Position numbers and translations under genes: made by a program. From positions 1-57,300 of the forward strand of contig NZ_ANNV01000120.1 of the NCBI RefSeq assembly GCF_000346755.1: a stretch of DNA of 57,300 nt, written 5' to 3'. Of this stretch, positions 8,130 through 16,916 are shown piece by piece. The DNA is from Pseudomonas sp. CBZ-4. Its GTDB lineage: Bacteria; Pseudomonadota; Gammaproteobacteria; Pseudomonadales; Pseudomonadaceae. Every line of letters starts with the position of its first letter. Within the stretch, counting starts at the first letter, position 1. The notes under the pieces were generated by a model that worked only from the letters and a program-made list of their open reading frames with translations, ran no database searches and was not told where the DNA came from.

Positions 8130-8882
8130 ATGTCCAAGCTATTCGGAAAATTCCTCAAGAACACCTCGGTATTTGCGTTAGTCGCAGCGCCTGCCATGGT
8201 GTTCGCCGCACCGCCTACGGGGCCGATTTCCACCTTCGGTATCCTGGGCGCCTACAACGACTTCAAGCTCGAAGGCGGCAGCCAGAGTGACAAGGACAAC
8301 ATGCCCGAAGCGGGCCTGTTCTATAACTTCGGCAACAAACTCACCGCTGAGTCCGGCTTTATCTACCAGGCGGGCGTTACCGCCAAGTACGGCAAAAAGA
8401 GCGACAACAAGCTCAAGGACGGCCAGGCCGACCTGGACCTCGGCTGGCGTGCCGCGCTGGATGCGCGCAACTCGGTCGATGTGATTGCCGGCGGCGGCTA
8501 CAGCTGGACCCGCTACGAGCTGGACTCCAACAACGAAGACCTGGAACTCACCAGCAAATCGCCATTTGCCAAGGCAGCCCTGGGCTACAACCACCAGTTC
8601 GATGACATGACCCTGCGCGTCGAAGCCGGCGCCCGTCGCACCCTCGACAGTCGTGCCAAGATCAAGGTGGACGGCCTGGGCAGCGACACCGTGGACCTCA
8701 AGGACCGCACCAACCCCTACGCCGAAGTCAGCTTGCTGATGAACCAGAAGGGCGACCTGCCCGTGGTCGCGGGCCTGTACTACACCCGCACCGAGTACAA
8801 GCTGGATGAAGACTCGGAAGTGGCGGATAACACCAGGCTCAAGCGGGATGAGTATGGGGTGAAGGTCGGGATCGCGTTCTGA
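8130..8882 (+). CDS. Outer membrane beta-barrel protein, unknown function
   Basis: The 250-residue protein has a Sec signal peptide (basic start, hydrophobic core, probable cleavage after VFA at residue 26). Alternating strands rich in Gly, Tyr, Lys and Asp follow, and the chain ends in Phe (VGIAF), the usual C-terminal signal for barrel assembly. Size and pattern suggest an 8-10 stranded barrel of the OmpW/Opa-like type. The Shine-Dalgarno sequence AAGGAGC lies close to the start. The neighbours give no hint of a role, and I cannot name a ligand. The gene is followed by a REP pair and a convergent gene. Confidence 0.85.
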   Translation: MSKLFGKFLKNTSVFALVAAPAMVFAAPPTGPISTFGILGAYNDFKLEGGSQSDKDNMPEAGLFYNFGNKLTAESGFIYQAGVTAKYGKKSDNKLKDGQADLDLGWRAALDARNSVDVIAGGGYSWTRYELDSNNEDLELTSKSPFAKAALGYNHQFDDMTLRVEAGARRTLDSRAKIKVDGLGSDTVDLKDRTNPYAEVSLLMNQKGDLPVVAGLYYTRTEYKLDEDSEVADNTRLKRDEYGVKVGIAF

Positions 8883-8910
8883 CGCCAGCACCGATGCAAC
8901 TGATCTAGCG

Positions 8911-8990
8911 CCATCGCAGGCAAGCCAGCTCCCACAGTTGGGTGATGTGAACCCGATCCCCTGTGGGAGCGGGCTTGCCCGCGATGGCGG
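8911..8990. repeat. REP pair (mixed arms) between convergent genes
   Basis: Two REP arms face each other: 8911-8936 in the GCAGGCAAGCCAGCT form and 8962-8990 in the GAGCGGGCTTGCCCGCG form. The arms differ in sequence class. A third degraded copy is seen near 9021-9039. The pair fills the gap between the outer membrane protein gene and the convergent HTH gene. Confidence 0.9.
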
Positions 8991-9058
8991 CGTATCAGTC
9001 ACCACCTCTGGCACTGAACCACCGCATTCGCGGACAAGCTCCACACGGGTATGGGGTG

Positions 9059-9373
9059 TTAACTCAATGCAGCAAGTTGCGCCATGGTTTCCGGAAAACG
9101 CTCCACCAGGCGGATCAAGGTCACTGCCTGGGCATTGGGTTTGGCCCGGCCTTGCTCCCAGTTCTCCAGCGTGCGGGTATTGGTGCGCAGATACATGGCA
9201 AATACCGAGCGGGAGAGGTTGAGCTGTTGGCGTACGGCGACCACTTCTTCGGCGCTAAGGGGTGAGAGTTTGTTTAGTTGAACCTTGTGGGTCCGTAGGG
9301 TGACTTTGCCTTGGCGTTTGTTTGCCAGTGTGTCGAAGCCTTCGACCAATTCGGAAAAGATGTCACGTTTCAT
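9059..9373 (-). CDS. XRE/HigA-like helix-turn-helix antitoxin-type protein
   Basis: The 104-residue protein has a C-terminal HTH domain at about residues 41-80 (SAEEVVAVRQQLNLSRS then TRTLENWEQGRAKPN). This pattern is typical of antitoxins of RelE/HigB-type pairs such as NadS. The ATG at 9373 has TAGGAAA upstream. In the usual arrangement a short toxin gene lies directly upstream and overlaps or nearly touches the antitoxin. Here the 248 bases upstream contain no reading frame that looks like a RelE toxin, only a perfect inverted repeat and the nuo terminator. It is therefore either an orphan antitoxin or a stand-alone regulator. Confidence 0.8.
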   Translation of the reverse strand: MKRDIFSELVEGFDTLANKRQGKVTLRTHKVQLNKLSPLSAEEVVAVRQQLNLSRSVFAMYLRTNTRTLENWEQGRAKPNAQAVTLIRLVERFPETMAQLAALS

Positions 9374-9505
9374 GGTTTTTCCTACGTAGTTTGCGTATGC
9401 GACGGACACTTTACGTTTAGCTCCGAGGAGCTGGATGCCAGTCAGCAGATATACGTTCAGTCAGAAAAATCCGATCTGCATTCGCGCAACGGCCAAGCAC
9501 ATAGT

Positions 9506-9535
9506 TGTGGCGAGGGAGCAAGCTCCCTCGCCACA
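9506..9535. repeat. Palindromic repeat, Pseudomonas intergenic type
   Basis: A perfect 14-bp inverted repeat (TGTGGCGAGGGAGC and its complement) is separated by two bases. This is a different class from the REP arms elsewhere in the window. It lies between the HTH gene and the nuo terminator, in a stretch with no gene. Confidence 0.85.
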
Positions 9536-9572
9536 GGAATGCCTTCAGGCATTTACTTATCGCAATAAACGC

Positions 9573-9598
9573 AAAACGGCGCCCGAAGGCGCCGTTTT
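9573..9598 (-). terminator. Terminator of the nuo operon
   Basis: An 11-bp stem (AAAACGGCGCC / GGCGCCGTTTT) closes a four-base loop just after the nuoN stop codon. Read on the minus strand it ends in TTTT, so it is a convincing rho-independent terminator. Confidence 0.9.
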
Positions 9599-9621
9599 GT
9601 TTACCACAGTGACTTAAGCGA

Positions 9622-11085
9622 TCAAACGCCCAACACCGCGTGCTGCACCAAAGTGAGCAACGGTTGTGGGTACACACCCAGGAAGAACGCGAGCAGGGCG
9701 ATGGCCAGCAGCATTACGCCGCCTGCCTTCTGTTCCCAATGCAGCTCGGCGTCCACACGGCGCAGGTTTGGCTCGATCAGGTAGAGGGTGACCATCACGC
9801 GCAGGTAGTAGAACACGCCGATGGCGCTACCCAGCACGAGGGAGGCAACCAACCACCATTCGTGGGCTTCAACGCCGGTGGCGACGATGTAGAACTTGCC
9901 GATAAAGCCCGCAGTCAGTGGAATGCCGGCCAGGGACAGCATCATCACGGTGAGTACGGCGGTCAGGTACGGACGGCGCCAGAACAGGCCGCGGTATTCG
10001 TACAGGGCGTCGGCGTCACGGCCTTTGAACGGCGAGGACATCAGCGTGATCACGCCGAATGCACCCAGGCTCGTGATCACGTAGGTGACCAGGTACACGC
10101 CCATGGCTTCCACGGCCAGGCCTTTGCTCGCCACCAGGGCGATCAGCAGGTAGCCGAAGTGCGCGATGGAGGAGTAACCCAGCAGACGCTTGAGGTTGTT
10201 CTGGGTCAGGGCCAGCAGGTTACCGAACAGGATCGACGCAATGGCGATCACGGTCAGTACGTCGCTCAACACGCCGGTGTTGGCAGCAGGGGAGATCTGG
10301 AACAGACGCACCATCACCGCAAACACCGCCACTTTCGACGCGGTGGCCAGGAACGCGGCCACCGGCGCCGGGGCGCCTTCGTACACGTCCGGGGTCCACA
10401 AGTGGAACGGCACCAGCGACAGCTTGAACGCCAGGCCGATCAGCATCATTGCCAGGCCCAGTTGGGCAATCGGTGCAGGCATGCCGGTGGCGGCCAGGGC
10501 GTGGCCGATACCGGTGAAGCTCAGGCTGCCAGCTTCGGCGTAGAGCAGGGCCATACCGAACAACAGGAACGCGGAACCCGCCGCCGACAGCACCATGTAC
10601 TTGATGCCGGCTTCCAGGGAGCGCTTGTTGAAGAAGGCATAGGCCACCAGGCCGTAGGTCGGGATCGACAGCAGTTCCAAGCCGATGAACAGGCCCGCCA
10701 GGTGCTGCGCGCTGACCAGCACGATGCCACCGGCCGCAGCCAGCAGGATCAGCAGGTACAGCTCTTCGCGGTTGCCTGGGTAGCCGGTGCCGCCTTCGCC
10801 GAGGTAGGCGTGGGCGAGGGTGACGCAGGCCAACGTGGCCACCAGGATCAGCGCGATGTACAGCAGGGCGAAGTCATCGACCATCATCAGTGGCGTGACC
10901 GCCAGTGGTGCGACCTTGAGGGCCGGAATGATCGACAGCAGGGCCAGGTTCAACCCGGCGCAGGACAGCAGGAACGTTTGCGAGTGATTGCGGCGCCAGG
11001 CGATGGCCAGCATCACCGCGACAACGGTGAGGCTGGTAATCAGCAGCGGCGCAAGCGCGATAAAGTGTTGGATCGTGAATTCCAT
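9622..11085 (-). CDS. nuoN: NADH-quinone oxidoreductase subunit N
   Basis: NuoN is one of the three antiporter-like membrane subunits that move protons in complex I. The 487-residue protein is a chain of about 14 hydrophobic helices. It includes the conserved helix around [14 protein letters not shown], with the membrane Glu, and the Lys-containing segment [14 protein letters not shown]. The ATG at 11085 gives the family start MEFTIQHFI; the longer frame runs back into nuoM. It is the last gene of the operon, seven bases after nuoM, and is followed by a strong terminator. Confidence 0.97.
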   Translation of the reverse strand: MEFTIQHFIALAPLLITSLTVVAVMLAIAWRRNHSQTFLLSCAGLNLALLSIIPALKVAPLAVTPLMMVDDFALLYIALILVATLACVTLAHAYLGEGGTGYPGNREELYLLILLAAAGGIVLVSAQHLAGLFIGLELLSIPTYGLVAYAFFNKRSLEAGIKYMVLSAAGSAFLLFGMALLYAEAGSLSFTGIGHALAATGMPAPIAQLGLAMMLIGLAFKLSLVPFHLWTPDVYEGAPAPVAAFLATASKVAVFAVMVRLFQISPAANTGVLSDVLTVIAIASILFGNLLALTQNNLKRLLGYSSIAHFGYLLIALVASKGLAVEAMGVYLVTYVITSLGAFGVITLMSSPFKGRDADALYEYRGLFWRRPYLTAVLTVMMLSLAGIPLTAGFIGKFYIVATGVEAHEWWLVASLVLGSAIGVFYYLRVMVTLYLIEPNLRRVDAELHWEQKAGGVMLLAIALLAFFLGVYPQPLLTLVQHAVLGV

Positions 11086-11092
11086 AGCGCTC

Positions 11093-12625
11093 TTACCGGG
11101 CCGAAGCGAGTTGAGAGAAGGCGGTGCCGAACCACTGCTGCACGCCATGCATCGTCGCGGCAGAAGTGTCCAGGAACGGTTGCGGGTACACGCCGATGTA
11201 GATCAGCAGTACCGCAAGGCCGAGCACCATGATCAGTTCGCGAGCATCCATCCCTTGCAGGACGGTGTCGGACTTGGCCGGGCCGAAGTAGGCGCGGTGG
11301 ATCATGATCAACGAGTAGACCGAACCGAACACCAGGCCGGACGTCGCAATGGCACTGATCCACGGCGTCTGCACGAAGGCACCCATCAGGATCAGGAACT
11401 CGCCGATGAAGTTGCCGGTACCCGGCAAGCCCAGGGAGGCCGCAGCGAAGAACAGGCTGATCGCCGGCAGGTACGCGATGCGCGACCACACGCCACCCAT
11501 TTCACGCATGTCACGGGTGTGCAGGCGCTCGTACAACTGGCCACTCAGGATAAACAGCGCAGCGGCGGAAACACCGTGGGCCAACATCTGGATCACCGCG
11601 CCTTGCAGCGCCAGTTGGCTACCGGAGTAGATGCCGATCAGTACGAAGCCCATGTGGGAAACGGACGAGAAGGCAATCAGACGCTTGATATCGGTTTGGG
11701 CGAAGGCCAGGAACGCACCGTAGAAGATCCCGATCAGACCCAGGGTCATGGCGATCGGCGCAAACTCGGCCGAGGCATTCGGGAACAGCGGCAGGGCGAA
11801 ACGCAGCAGGCCGTAGGCCGCGGTTTTCAGCAGGATACCGGCCAGGTCCACGGAACCCGCGGTCGGCGCCTGTGCGTGCGCATCAGGCAACCAGGAGTGG
11901 AACGGCACCACCGGCAGCTTCACCGCGAACGCGATGAAGAAGCCCAGCATCAGGATGTACTCGGTGGTCAGGGACATCTTGGTTTTCAACAGGTCGGCGT
12001 AGTTGAACGTAATCACGCCGGTGGTGTTGAAGTTGACCAGTACCAGACCCAGGATCGCCACCAACATGATCAGGCCGGAAGCCTGGGTGAAGATGAAGAA
12101 CTTGGTCGCCGCGTAGATCCGGGTTTTCTTGCCGTCCGAAGAACTGTGACCCCAGAGCGCGATGAGGAAGTACATCGGCACCAGCATCATTTCCCAGAAG
12201 AAGAAGAACATGAACAGGTCGAGGGCGAGGAACACGCCGACAACGCCGCCCAGGATCCACATCAGGTTCAGGTGGAAGAAGCCCACGTGACGCTGGATCT
12301 CTTTCCACGAGCAGAGTACCGAGAGGATACCCAGCAGGCCGGTCAGCAGGATCATCAACAGCGACAGGCCGTCGAGGGCCAGATGCACGTTGATGCCGAA
12401 GCGCTGGATCCACACGTGCTTGAATTCAAGCGCGAACGTTGGATCGACACCCGGTGCCGGAGCAAATGAATAGTCGCCATGGGCCCACAGCCAGAGGCCG
12501 AGTGCGAGTTCCAGGGACATGGTCAGCAACGCAATCCAGCGGGGGAGGGTGGCGCCGAAGCGTTCACCCATCCAGCAGAGCAGGCCGCCGATAAAGGGGA
12601 TCAGGATTAGCCAGGGCAGAATCAT
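11093..12625 (-). CDS. nuoM: NADH-quinone oxidoreductase subunit M
   Basis: NuoM is the middle antiporter-like subunit of the complex I membrane arm. The 510-residue protein begins [10 protein letters not shown] and has about 14 helices. Key residues in the family are visible: the Glu in [10 protein letters not shown] and the proton-channel segments [15 protein letters not shown] and HGVSAAALF. Length is normal. It lies 49 bases downstream of nuoL, the second-largest gap in the operon after nuoF-nuoG apart from the nuoB-nuoCD junction, and that gap holds a short tandem repeat. Confidence 0.97.
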   Translation of the reverse strand: MILPWLILIPFIGGLLCWMGERFGATLPRWIALLTMSLELALGLWLWAHGDYSFAPAPGVDPTFALEFKHVWIQRFGINVHLALDGLSLLMILLTGLLGILSVLCSWKEIQRHVGFFHLNLMWILGGVVGVFLALDLFMFFFFWEMMLVPMYFLIALWGHSSSDGKKTRIYAATKFFIFTQASGLIMLVAILGLVLVNFNTTGVITFNYADLLKTKMSLTTEYILMLGFFIAFAVKLPVVPFHSWLPDAHAQAPTAGSVDLAGILLKTAAYGLLRFALPLFPNASAEFAPIAMTLGLIGIFYGAFLAFAQTDIKRLIAFSSVSHMGFVLIGIYSGSQLALQGAVIQMLAHGVSAAALFILSGQLYERLHTRDMREMGGVWSRIAYLPAISLFFAAASLGLPGTGNFIGEFLILMGAFVQTPWISAIATSGLVFGSVYSLIMIHRAYFGPAKSDTVLQGMDARELIMVLGLAVLLIYIGVYPQPFLDTSAATMHGVQQWFGTAFSQLASAR

Positions 12626-12643
12626 GACAGGCTCGTTTCCTTT

Positions 12644-12669
12644 CGCAAGTTCGCAAAGTTGGCAAAGTT
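12644..12669. repeat. Short tandem repeat between nuoL and nuoM
   Basis: Three adjacent units of 8-9 bases (CGCAAGTT, CGCAAAGTT, GGCAAAGTT) lie between the nuoL stop and the nuoM start. They sit about 20-45 bases upstream of the nuoM ATG. Confidence 0.7.
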
Positions 12670-12674
12670 CATAG

Positions 12675-14528
12675 TCACACCGCTACCACGACGATGGCGC
12701 CGATCACCAGCACGGCACCGGCAGCCATGGACGCTGCATACCAACGCAGTTGGCCTGTCTCGCTGCGGCTCAGGGCGGTGTGACCGGCCTTGGCGGCGCG
12801 CGGGATCAAACCGATGGTCTGGTCGAGCGGGTCTTTGCGCAGTACATGGCTGATGGCCAGGTATGGCTTGACGAACAGTTTGTCGTAGATCCAGTCGAAG
12901 CCCCAGGCAGCGAACCACCAGGCCGACAGGAAGCGGCCAATGCCACTGTTGGCCACGGCGGTCACGAAGCGACGCTTGCCGAGGAACAGCAGCGCGGCCA
13001 GCAGGATACCGGCGATGGCGATGGCGCCCGAGGCGATTTCCAGGCTGTGCTTGGCAGCGCCACCGGCATGGCCGGCGCTTTCTGGCAGCACGCCAGCCAG
13101 TGGCGGGGTGATCAGGGCGCCGACGAAGGTCGACAGGATGATCAGCACCGACAAGGGCAGCCAGTGGGAGATGCCGTGGCCTGCGTGGGCTTCGGTCTTG
13201 GCTTCACCGTGGAAGGTGATGAAGATCAGGCGGAAGGTGTACAGCGAGGTCATGAATGCACCCACCAGGCCTGCGTACAGCAGGTTCTGGTTACCGCTGG
13301 CAAAGGCTTCCCAGAGGATTTCGTCCTTCGAGTAGAAACCGGCGGTCACCAACGGCAGGGCGGCCAGGGCGGCACCACCGACGATGAAGCTGGCGTAGGC
13401 CAGTGGCAGTTTCTTCCACAGGCCACCCATCTTGAAGATGTTCTGCTCGTGGTGGCAGGCAACGATCACCGCACCGGACGCGAGGAACAGCAGGGCCTTG
13501 AAGAAGGCGTGGGTCATCAGGTGGAAGATCGCCGCGTCCCAGGCGCCAACGCCCAGGGCCAGGAACATGTAGCCGATCTGGCTCATGGTCGAGTAGGCGA
13601 GGATACGCTTGATGTCGGTCTGTACCAAGGCTGCGAAGCCGGCCAGCACCAGGGTCACGCCACCGACGATGCCGACAAGATGCAGGATCTCCGGCGCCAG
13701 GGTGAACAGGCCGTGGGTACGGGCGATCAGGTACACACCAGCAGTAACCATTGTCGCCGCGTGAATCAGTGCGGAAACCGGGGTAGGGCCCGCCATCGCA
13801 TCCGCCAGCCAGGTTTGCAGCGGCAGTTGCGCGGATTTACCCACGGCGCCGCCCAGCAGCATCAGGGTCGCCAGGGTGATCCAGAAGTCGCCGACCTGGA
13901 ATTTCTGCGGCGCCAGCACCAGCAGTTCCTGGATGTTCAGCGTGCCCACCTGTTGGAACAGGATGAACAGGCCGATGGCCATGAACACGTCGCCGATACG
14001 GGTGACGATAAAGGCCTTGAGTGCCGCGTTACCGTTGTTGCGGTTGCTGTAGTAGAAACCGATCAACAGGTACGAGCACAGGCCCACGCCTTCCCAGCCG
14101 AAGTACAGGAACAACAGGTTATCGCCCAGCACCAGGAACAGCATGCTGGCGATAAACAGGTTGGTGTACGAGAAGAAGCGCGAGTAACCGGCTTCACCGC
14201 GCATGTACCAGGACGCGAACAGGTGGATCAGGAAGCCCACGCCGACGACCACGCCAAGCATGGTGATCGACAGGCCGTCGACGTAGAGGGCGAAGTTGGG
14301 CTTGAAGCCCTCCACCGACATCCACTGCCACAGCACCAGGGTGTAGTGGCCGCCTTCCGGCGGCGCCACGTTGAATTGCCAGATGACGTAGGCGGTCACG
14401 ATGGCCGACAGGCCAATGGAACCGACGCCCACCAGGGCAGACAGGTTTTCCGACCAGCGCCCGCGAGAGAACGACAGCAGCAGGAAACCGATCAGGGGGA
14501 ATACGAAAGTCAGAAAGATCATGTTCAT
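12675..14528 (-). CDS. nuoL: NADH-quinone oxidoreductase subunit L
   Basis: NuoL is the distal antiporter-like subunit of complex I and carries the long lateral helix that couples the proton pumps. The 617-residue protein begins [10 protein letters not shown]. It contains the family segments [29 protein letters not shown] and [18 protein letters not shown]. The C-terminal extension beyond the core antiporter fold (from about residue 500) is the part that forms the lateral helix. The start overlaps the end of nuoK by four bases, which suggests translational coupling. Confidence 0.97.
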   Translation of the reverse strand: MNMIFLTFVFPLIGFLLLSFSRGRWSENLSALVGVGSIGLSAIVTAYVIWQFNVAPPEGGHYTLVLWQWMSVEGFKPNFALYVDGLSITMLGVVVGVGFLIHLFASWYMRGEAGYSRFFSYTNLFIASMLFLVLGDNLLFLYFGWEGVGLCSYLLIGFYYSNRNNGNAALKAFIVTRIGDVFMAIGLFILFQQVGTLNIQELLVLAPQKFQVGDFWITLATLMLLGGAVGKSAQLPLQTWLADAMAGPTPVSALIHAATMVTAGVYLIARTHGLFTLAPEILHLVGIVGGVTLVLAGFAALVQTDIKRILAYSTMSQIGYMFLALGVGAWDAAIFHLMTHAFFKALLFLASGAVIVACHHEQNIFKMGGLWKKLPLAYASFIVGGAALAALPLVTAGFYSKDEILWEAFASGNQNLLYAGLVGAFMTSLYTFRLIFITFHGEAKTEAHAGHGISHWLPLSVLIILSTFVGALITPPLAGVLPESAGHAGGAAKHSLEIASGAIAIAGILLAALLFLGKRRFVTAVANSGIGRFLSAWWFAAWGFDWIYDKLFVKPYLAISHVLRKDPLDQTIGLIPRAAKAGHTALSRSETGQLRWYAASMAAGAVLVIGAIVVVAV

Positions 14529-14833
14529 CCGCGCATCTCACTGGCAGCGTCGATATCAAGCGTGTGGAAGCGACGATACAGTTGCAGCAGGATCGCCAGG
14601 CCAATACTGGCCTCGGCGGCTGCCAGGCTGATCACCAGGATGAACATGACTTGTCCATCCGGCTGGCCCCAACGTGCGCCGGCAACGATGAACGCCAGTG
14701 CGGCGGCGTTCATCATAATTTCCAGGCTCATCAACACGAACAGAATGTTACGGCGGACCATCAGGCCGACCAGGCCAAGGCAGAACAGGATGCCGGCGAC
14801 CGCCAGACCATGCTCCAAAGGAATAGCAGGCAT
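14525..14833 (-). CDS. nuoK: NADH-quinone oxidoreductase subunit K
   Basis: NuoK is a small complex I membrane subunit of 102 residues with three helices. The conserved membrane glutamates are visible in [11 protein letters not shown] and [11 protein letters not shown]. Two in-frame ATG codons lie close together at 14839 and 14833. AAGGAG is 8 bases before the second and only about 2 bases before the first, so 14833 is preferred, giving MPAIPLEHG. The gene starts just after the nuoJ stop and overlaps nuoL by four bases. Confidence 0.96.
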   Translation of the reverse strand: MPAIPLEHGLAVAGILFCLGLVGLMVRRNILFVLMSLEIMMNAAALAFIVAGARWGQPDGQVMFILVISLAAAEASIGLAILLQLYRRFHTLDIDAASEMRG

Positions 14834-14835
14834 CG

Positions 14836-15339
14836 TCATTGCTCCTTGGCTTCGTTGCGGCCCAAGTGGAAGGCGGTGATGGCTGCGGCGAGCAGCAGCA
14901 TCGAAGCCAGTTCGACCACCAGCAGGTACGGGCCGAACAGGCTGATGCCCACGGCCTTGGCGTCTACGGTGGTGTGGCCGATGGCCTGGCCGCTCTGGTG
15001 AGCGAACAGCACATACAGCAGCTCACCCAGCAGCAGGGCTGCCAGGATCACCGGGCCGAGCCAGATGCCGGGCTTGAGCCAGACGCGTTCCTGGGCGACC
15101 GAAGCCGGCCCCAGGTTGAGCATCATCACCACAAACACGAACAGCACCATGATGGCGCCAGCGTAGGCGATCACTTCCAGGACACCGGCGAACGGTGCGC
15201 CGAGGCTGAAAAAGGTCATGGCCACGGCGATCAACGAAATGATCAGGTAGAGCAGGGCGTGCACAGGATTGGTGTTGGTGATCACGCGAAGCGTGGACAC
15301 CACTGCAATACCGGACGCGAAATAGAAAGCGAATTCCAT
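14836..15339 (-). CDS. nuoJ: NADH-quinone oxidoreductase subunit J
   Basis: NuoJ is a 167-residue complex I membrane subunit with about five helices. The third helix around [20 protein letters not shown] is the segment whose pi-bulge links quinone chemistry to proton pumping in structural studies of complex I. The protein starts [10 protein letters not shown] and is of normal length. The gene lies nine bases downstream of nuoI and directly abuts nuoK. Confidence 0.96.
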   Translation of the reverse strand: MEFAFYFASGIAVVSTLRVITNTNPVHALLYLIISLIAVAMTFFSLGAPFAGVLEVIAYAGAIMVLFVFVVMMLNLGPASVAQERVWLKPGIWLGPVILAALLLGELLYVLFAHQSGQAIGHTTVDAKAVGISLFGPYLLVVELASMLLLAAAITAFHLGRNEAKEQ

Positions 15340-15348
15340 CTTTCTTCC

Positions 15349-15897
15349 TTAAGGCAGCAAGCTCTTTACGTTGATCGGCTCGGCTTCGTTTTGTGCGGCG
15401 CCTTTCGGCTTACCGGCAACGGCCATACCTGCAACACGATAGAAGTTGTAATCAGGGTTTTTACCGGGACCAGAGATCAGCAGATCTTCTTTCTCGTACA
15501 CCAGGTCCTGACGTTTGAACTCGGCCATCTCGAAATCCGGTGTCAGCTGGATCGCGGTGGTCGGGCAAGCTTCCTCGCAGAGGCCGCAGAAAATGCAGCG
15601 CGAGAAGTTGATGCGGAAGAAGTCCGGGTACCAGCGACCGTCTTCGGTTTCAGCTTTCTGCAGGGAGATGCAACCCACTGGGCACGCCACGGCGCACAGG
15701 TTGCAGGCTACGCAACGCTCTTCGCCATCGGGGTCGCGGGTCAGCACGATACGGCCGCGATAGCGCGGCGGCAGGTACACCGCTTCTTCCGGGTATTGCA
15801 GGGTGTCGCGTTTGCGGAAGCCATGGCCGAAAACCATCACCAGGCTTCGCAACTGGGTACCAGTACCCTTAACGATGTCGCCAATATATTTGAACAT
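15349..15897 (-). CDS. nuoI: NADH-quinone oxidoreductase subunit I (two 4Fe-4S clusters)
   Basis: NuoI passes electrons between the NADH arm and cluster N2. The 182-residue ferredoxin-like protein has two complete cluster motifs, [12 protein letters not shown] and [12 protein letters not shown], which bind clusters N6a and N6b. The acidic and basic N-terminus includes [11 protein letters not shown] before the first motif. Length is normal. It lies 11 bases after nuoH. Confidence 0.97.
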   Translation of the reverse strand: MFKYIGDIVKGTGTQLRSLVMVFGHGFRKRDTLQYPEEAVYLPPRYRGRIVLTRDPDGEERCVACNLCAVACPVGCISLQKAETEDGRWYPDFFRINFSRCIFCGLCEEACPTTAIQLTPDFEMAEFKRQDLVYEKEDLLISGPGKNPDYNFYRVAGMAVAGKPKGAAQNEAEPINVKSLLP

Positions 15898-15908
15898 GGG
15901 TCAAATCC

Positions 15909-16916
15909 TCACTGAACCGCGCCGGCTGGCGTGTTCAACAACACAACGGCAGCCGTCACCAGCAAATTGATCAGGGTCAGCGGCAGGCAGAAGCGCCAGC
16001 TGAAATCCATCACCTGGTCGTATCGTGGACGCGGAATGGAAGCGCGCAGCAGGATGAACAACATGATGAAGAACGCGGTCTTGAGGAAGAACCAGAAGAA
16101 CGCCAACTGCGGCAGGATGCCGAACGGACCGTGCCAGCCGCCGAAGAACAGCGTGACCAGCAGGGCCGAGATCAAGATGATGCCGATGTACTCACCGACG
16201 AAGAACATGCCCCATTTCATGCCGGCGTATTCAATGTGGTAACCGTCGGCCAGTTCCTGTTCCGCTTCCGGTTGGTCGAACGGGTGACGGTGAGTCACGG
16301 CGACGCCAGCGATGAAGAAGGTACAGAAGCCGAAGAACTGCGGAATGATGAACCACAGGTTCTGCGCCTGGTACTCGACGATGTCGCGCATGTTGAACGA
16401 GCCCACCTGCACCACGATGCCCATCAGCGCCAGGCCCATGAACACTTCGTAGGACACGGTCTGGGCCGAAGCCCGCAAGCTGCCCAGCAGGGCGAACTTG
16501 TTGTTACTGGCCCAACCGGCGAACAGCACCGCGTAGACCGACAGGCCGGCCATGGCGAAGAAGAACAGCAAGCCGATGTTCAGGTCCGCCACGCCCCAGG
16601 TCGGGGTGATCGGGATGATCGCGAAGGCGATCAGCAAGGCGCTCATGGCCACGACCGGTGCCAGGGTGAAGATCACCTTGTCGGCAAACGGCGGGGTCCA
16701 GTCTTCCTTGAAGAACATTTTCAGCATGTCGGCCGCGATCTGGAACATGCCGAACGGGCCCACGCGGTTCGGACCGTAACGGTCCTGCCACCAGCCCAGC
16801 AGGCGACGTTCGACGAAGCTGAGCAGGGCGCCCGCGACGACCACGGCCAACAGGATCACGATGGCCTTGACCACCGAAATGATCACGTCAATTACTTCCG
16901 GCGTGAACCAAGTCAT
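15909..16916 (-). CDS. nuoH: NADH-quinone oxidoreductase subunit H
   Basis: NuoH forms the heel of the membrane arm next to the quinone chamber. The 335-residue protein has eight or nine helices and the acidic loop around [20 protein letters not shown], which lines the quinone path. The segment [21 protein letters not shown] is the family signature near the N-terminus. Its start ATG overlaps the nuoG stop by four bases (ATGA). Confidence 0.97.
   Translation of the reverse strand: MTWFTPEVIDVIISVVKAIVILLAVVVAGALLSFVERRLLGWWQDRYGPNRVGPFGMFQIAADMLKMFFKEDWTPPFADKVIFTLAPVVAMSALLIAFAIIPITPTWGVADLNIGLLFFFAMAGLSVYAVLFAGWASNNKFALLGSLRASAQTVSYEVFMGLALMGIVVQVGSFNMRDIVEYQAQNLWFIIPQFFGFCTFFIAGVAVTHRHPFDQPEAEQELADGYHIEYAGMKWGMFFVGEYIGIILISALLVTLFFGGWHGPFGILPQLAFFWFFLKTAFFIMLFILLRASIPRPRYDQVMDFSWRFCLPLTLINLLVTAAVVLLNTPAGAVQ

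Noticed and set aside
9374..9621. A toxin gene upstream of the HTH antitoxin-like gene
   Set aside because: Frames here show no RelE/HigB pattern; one runs through a palindromic repeat and the nuo terminator.
12750..14879. A long plus-strand open frame of about 700 codons opposite nuoL and nuoK
   Set aside because: It is rich in Gln, His, Gly and Ala and lacks domain patterns. It exists only because high-GC codon bias suppresses stops on the opposite strand; nuoL and nuoK are clear.
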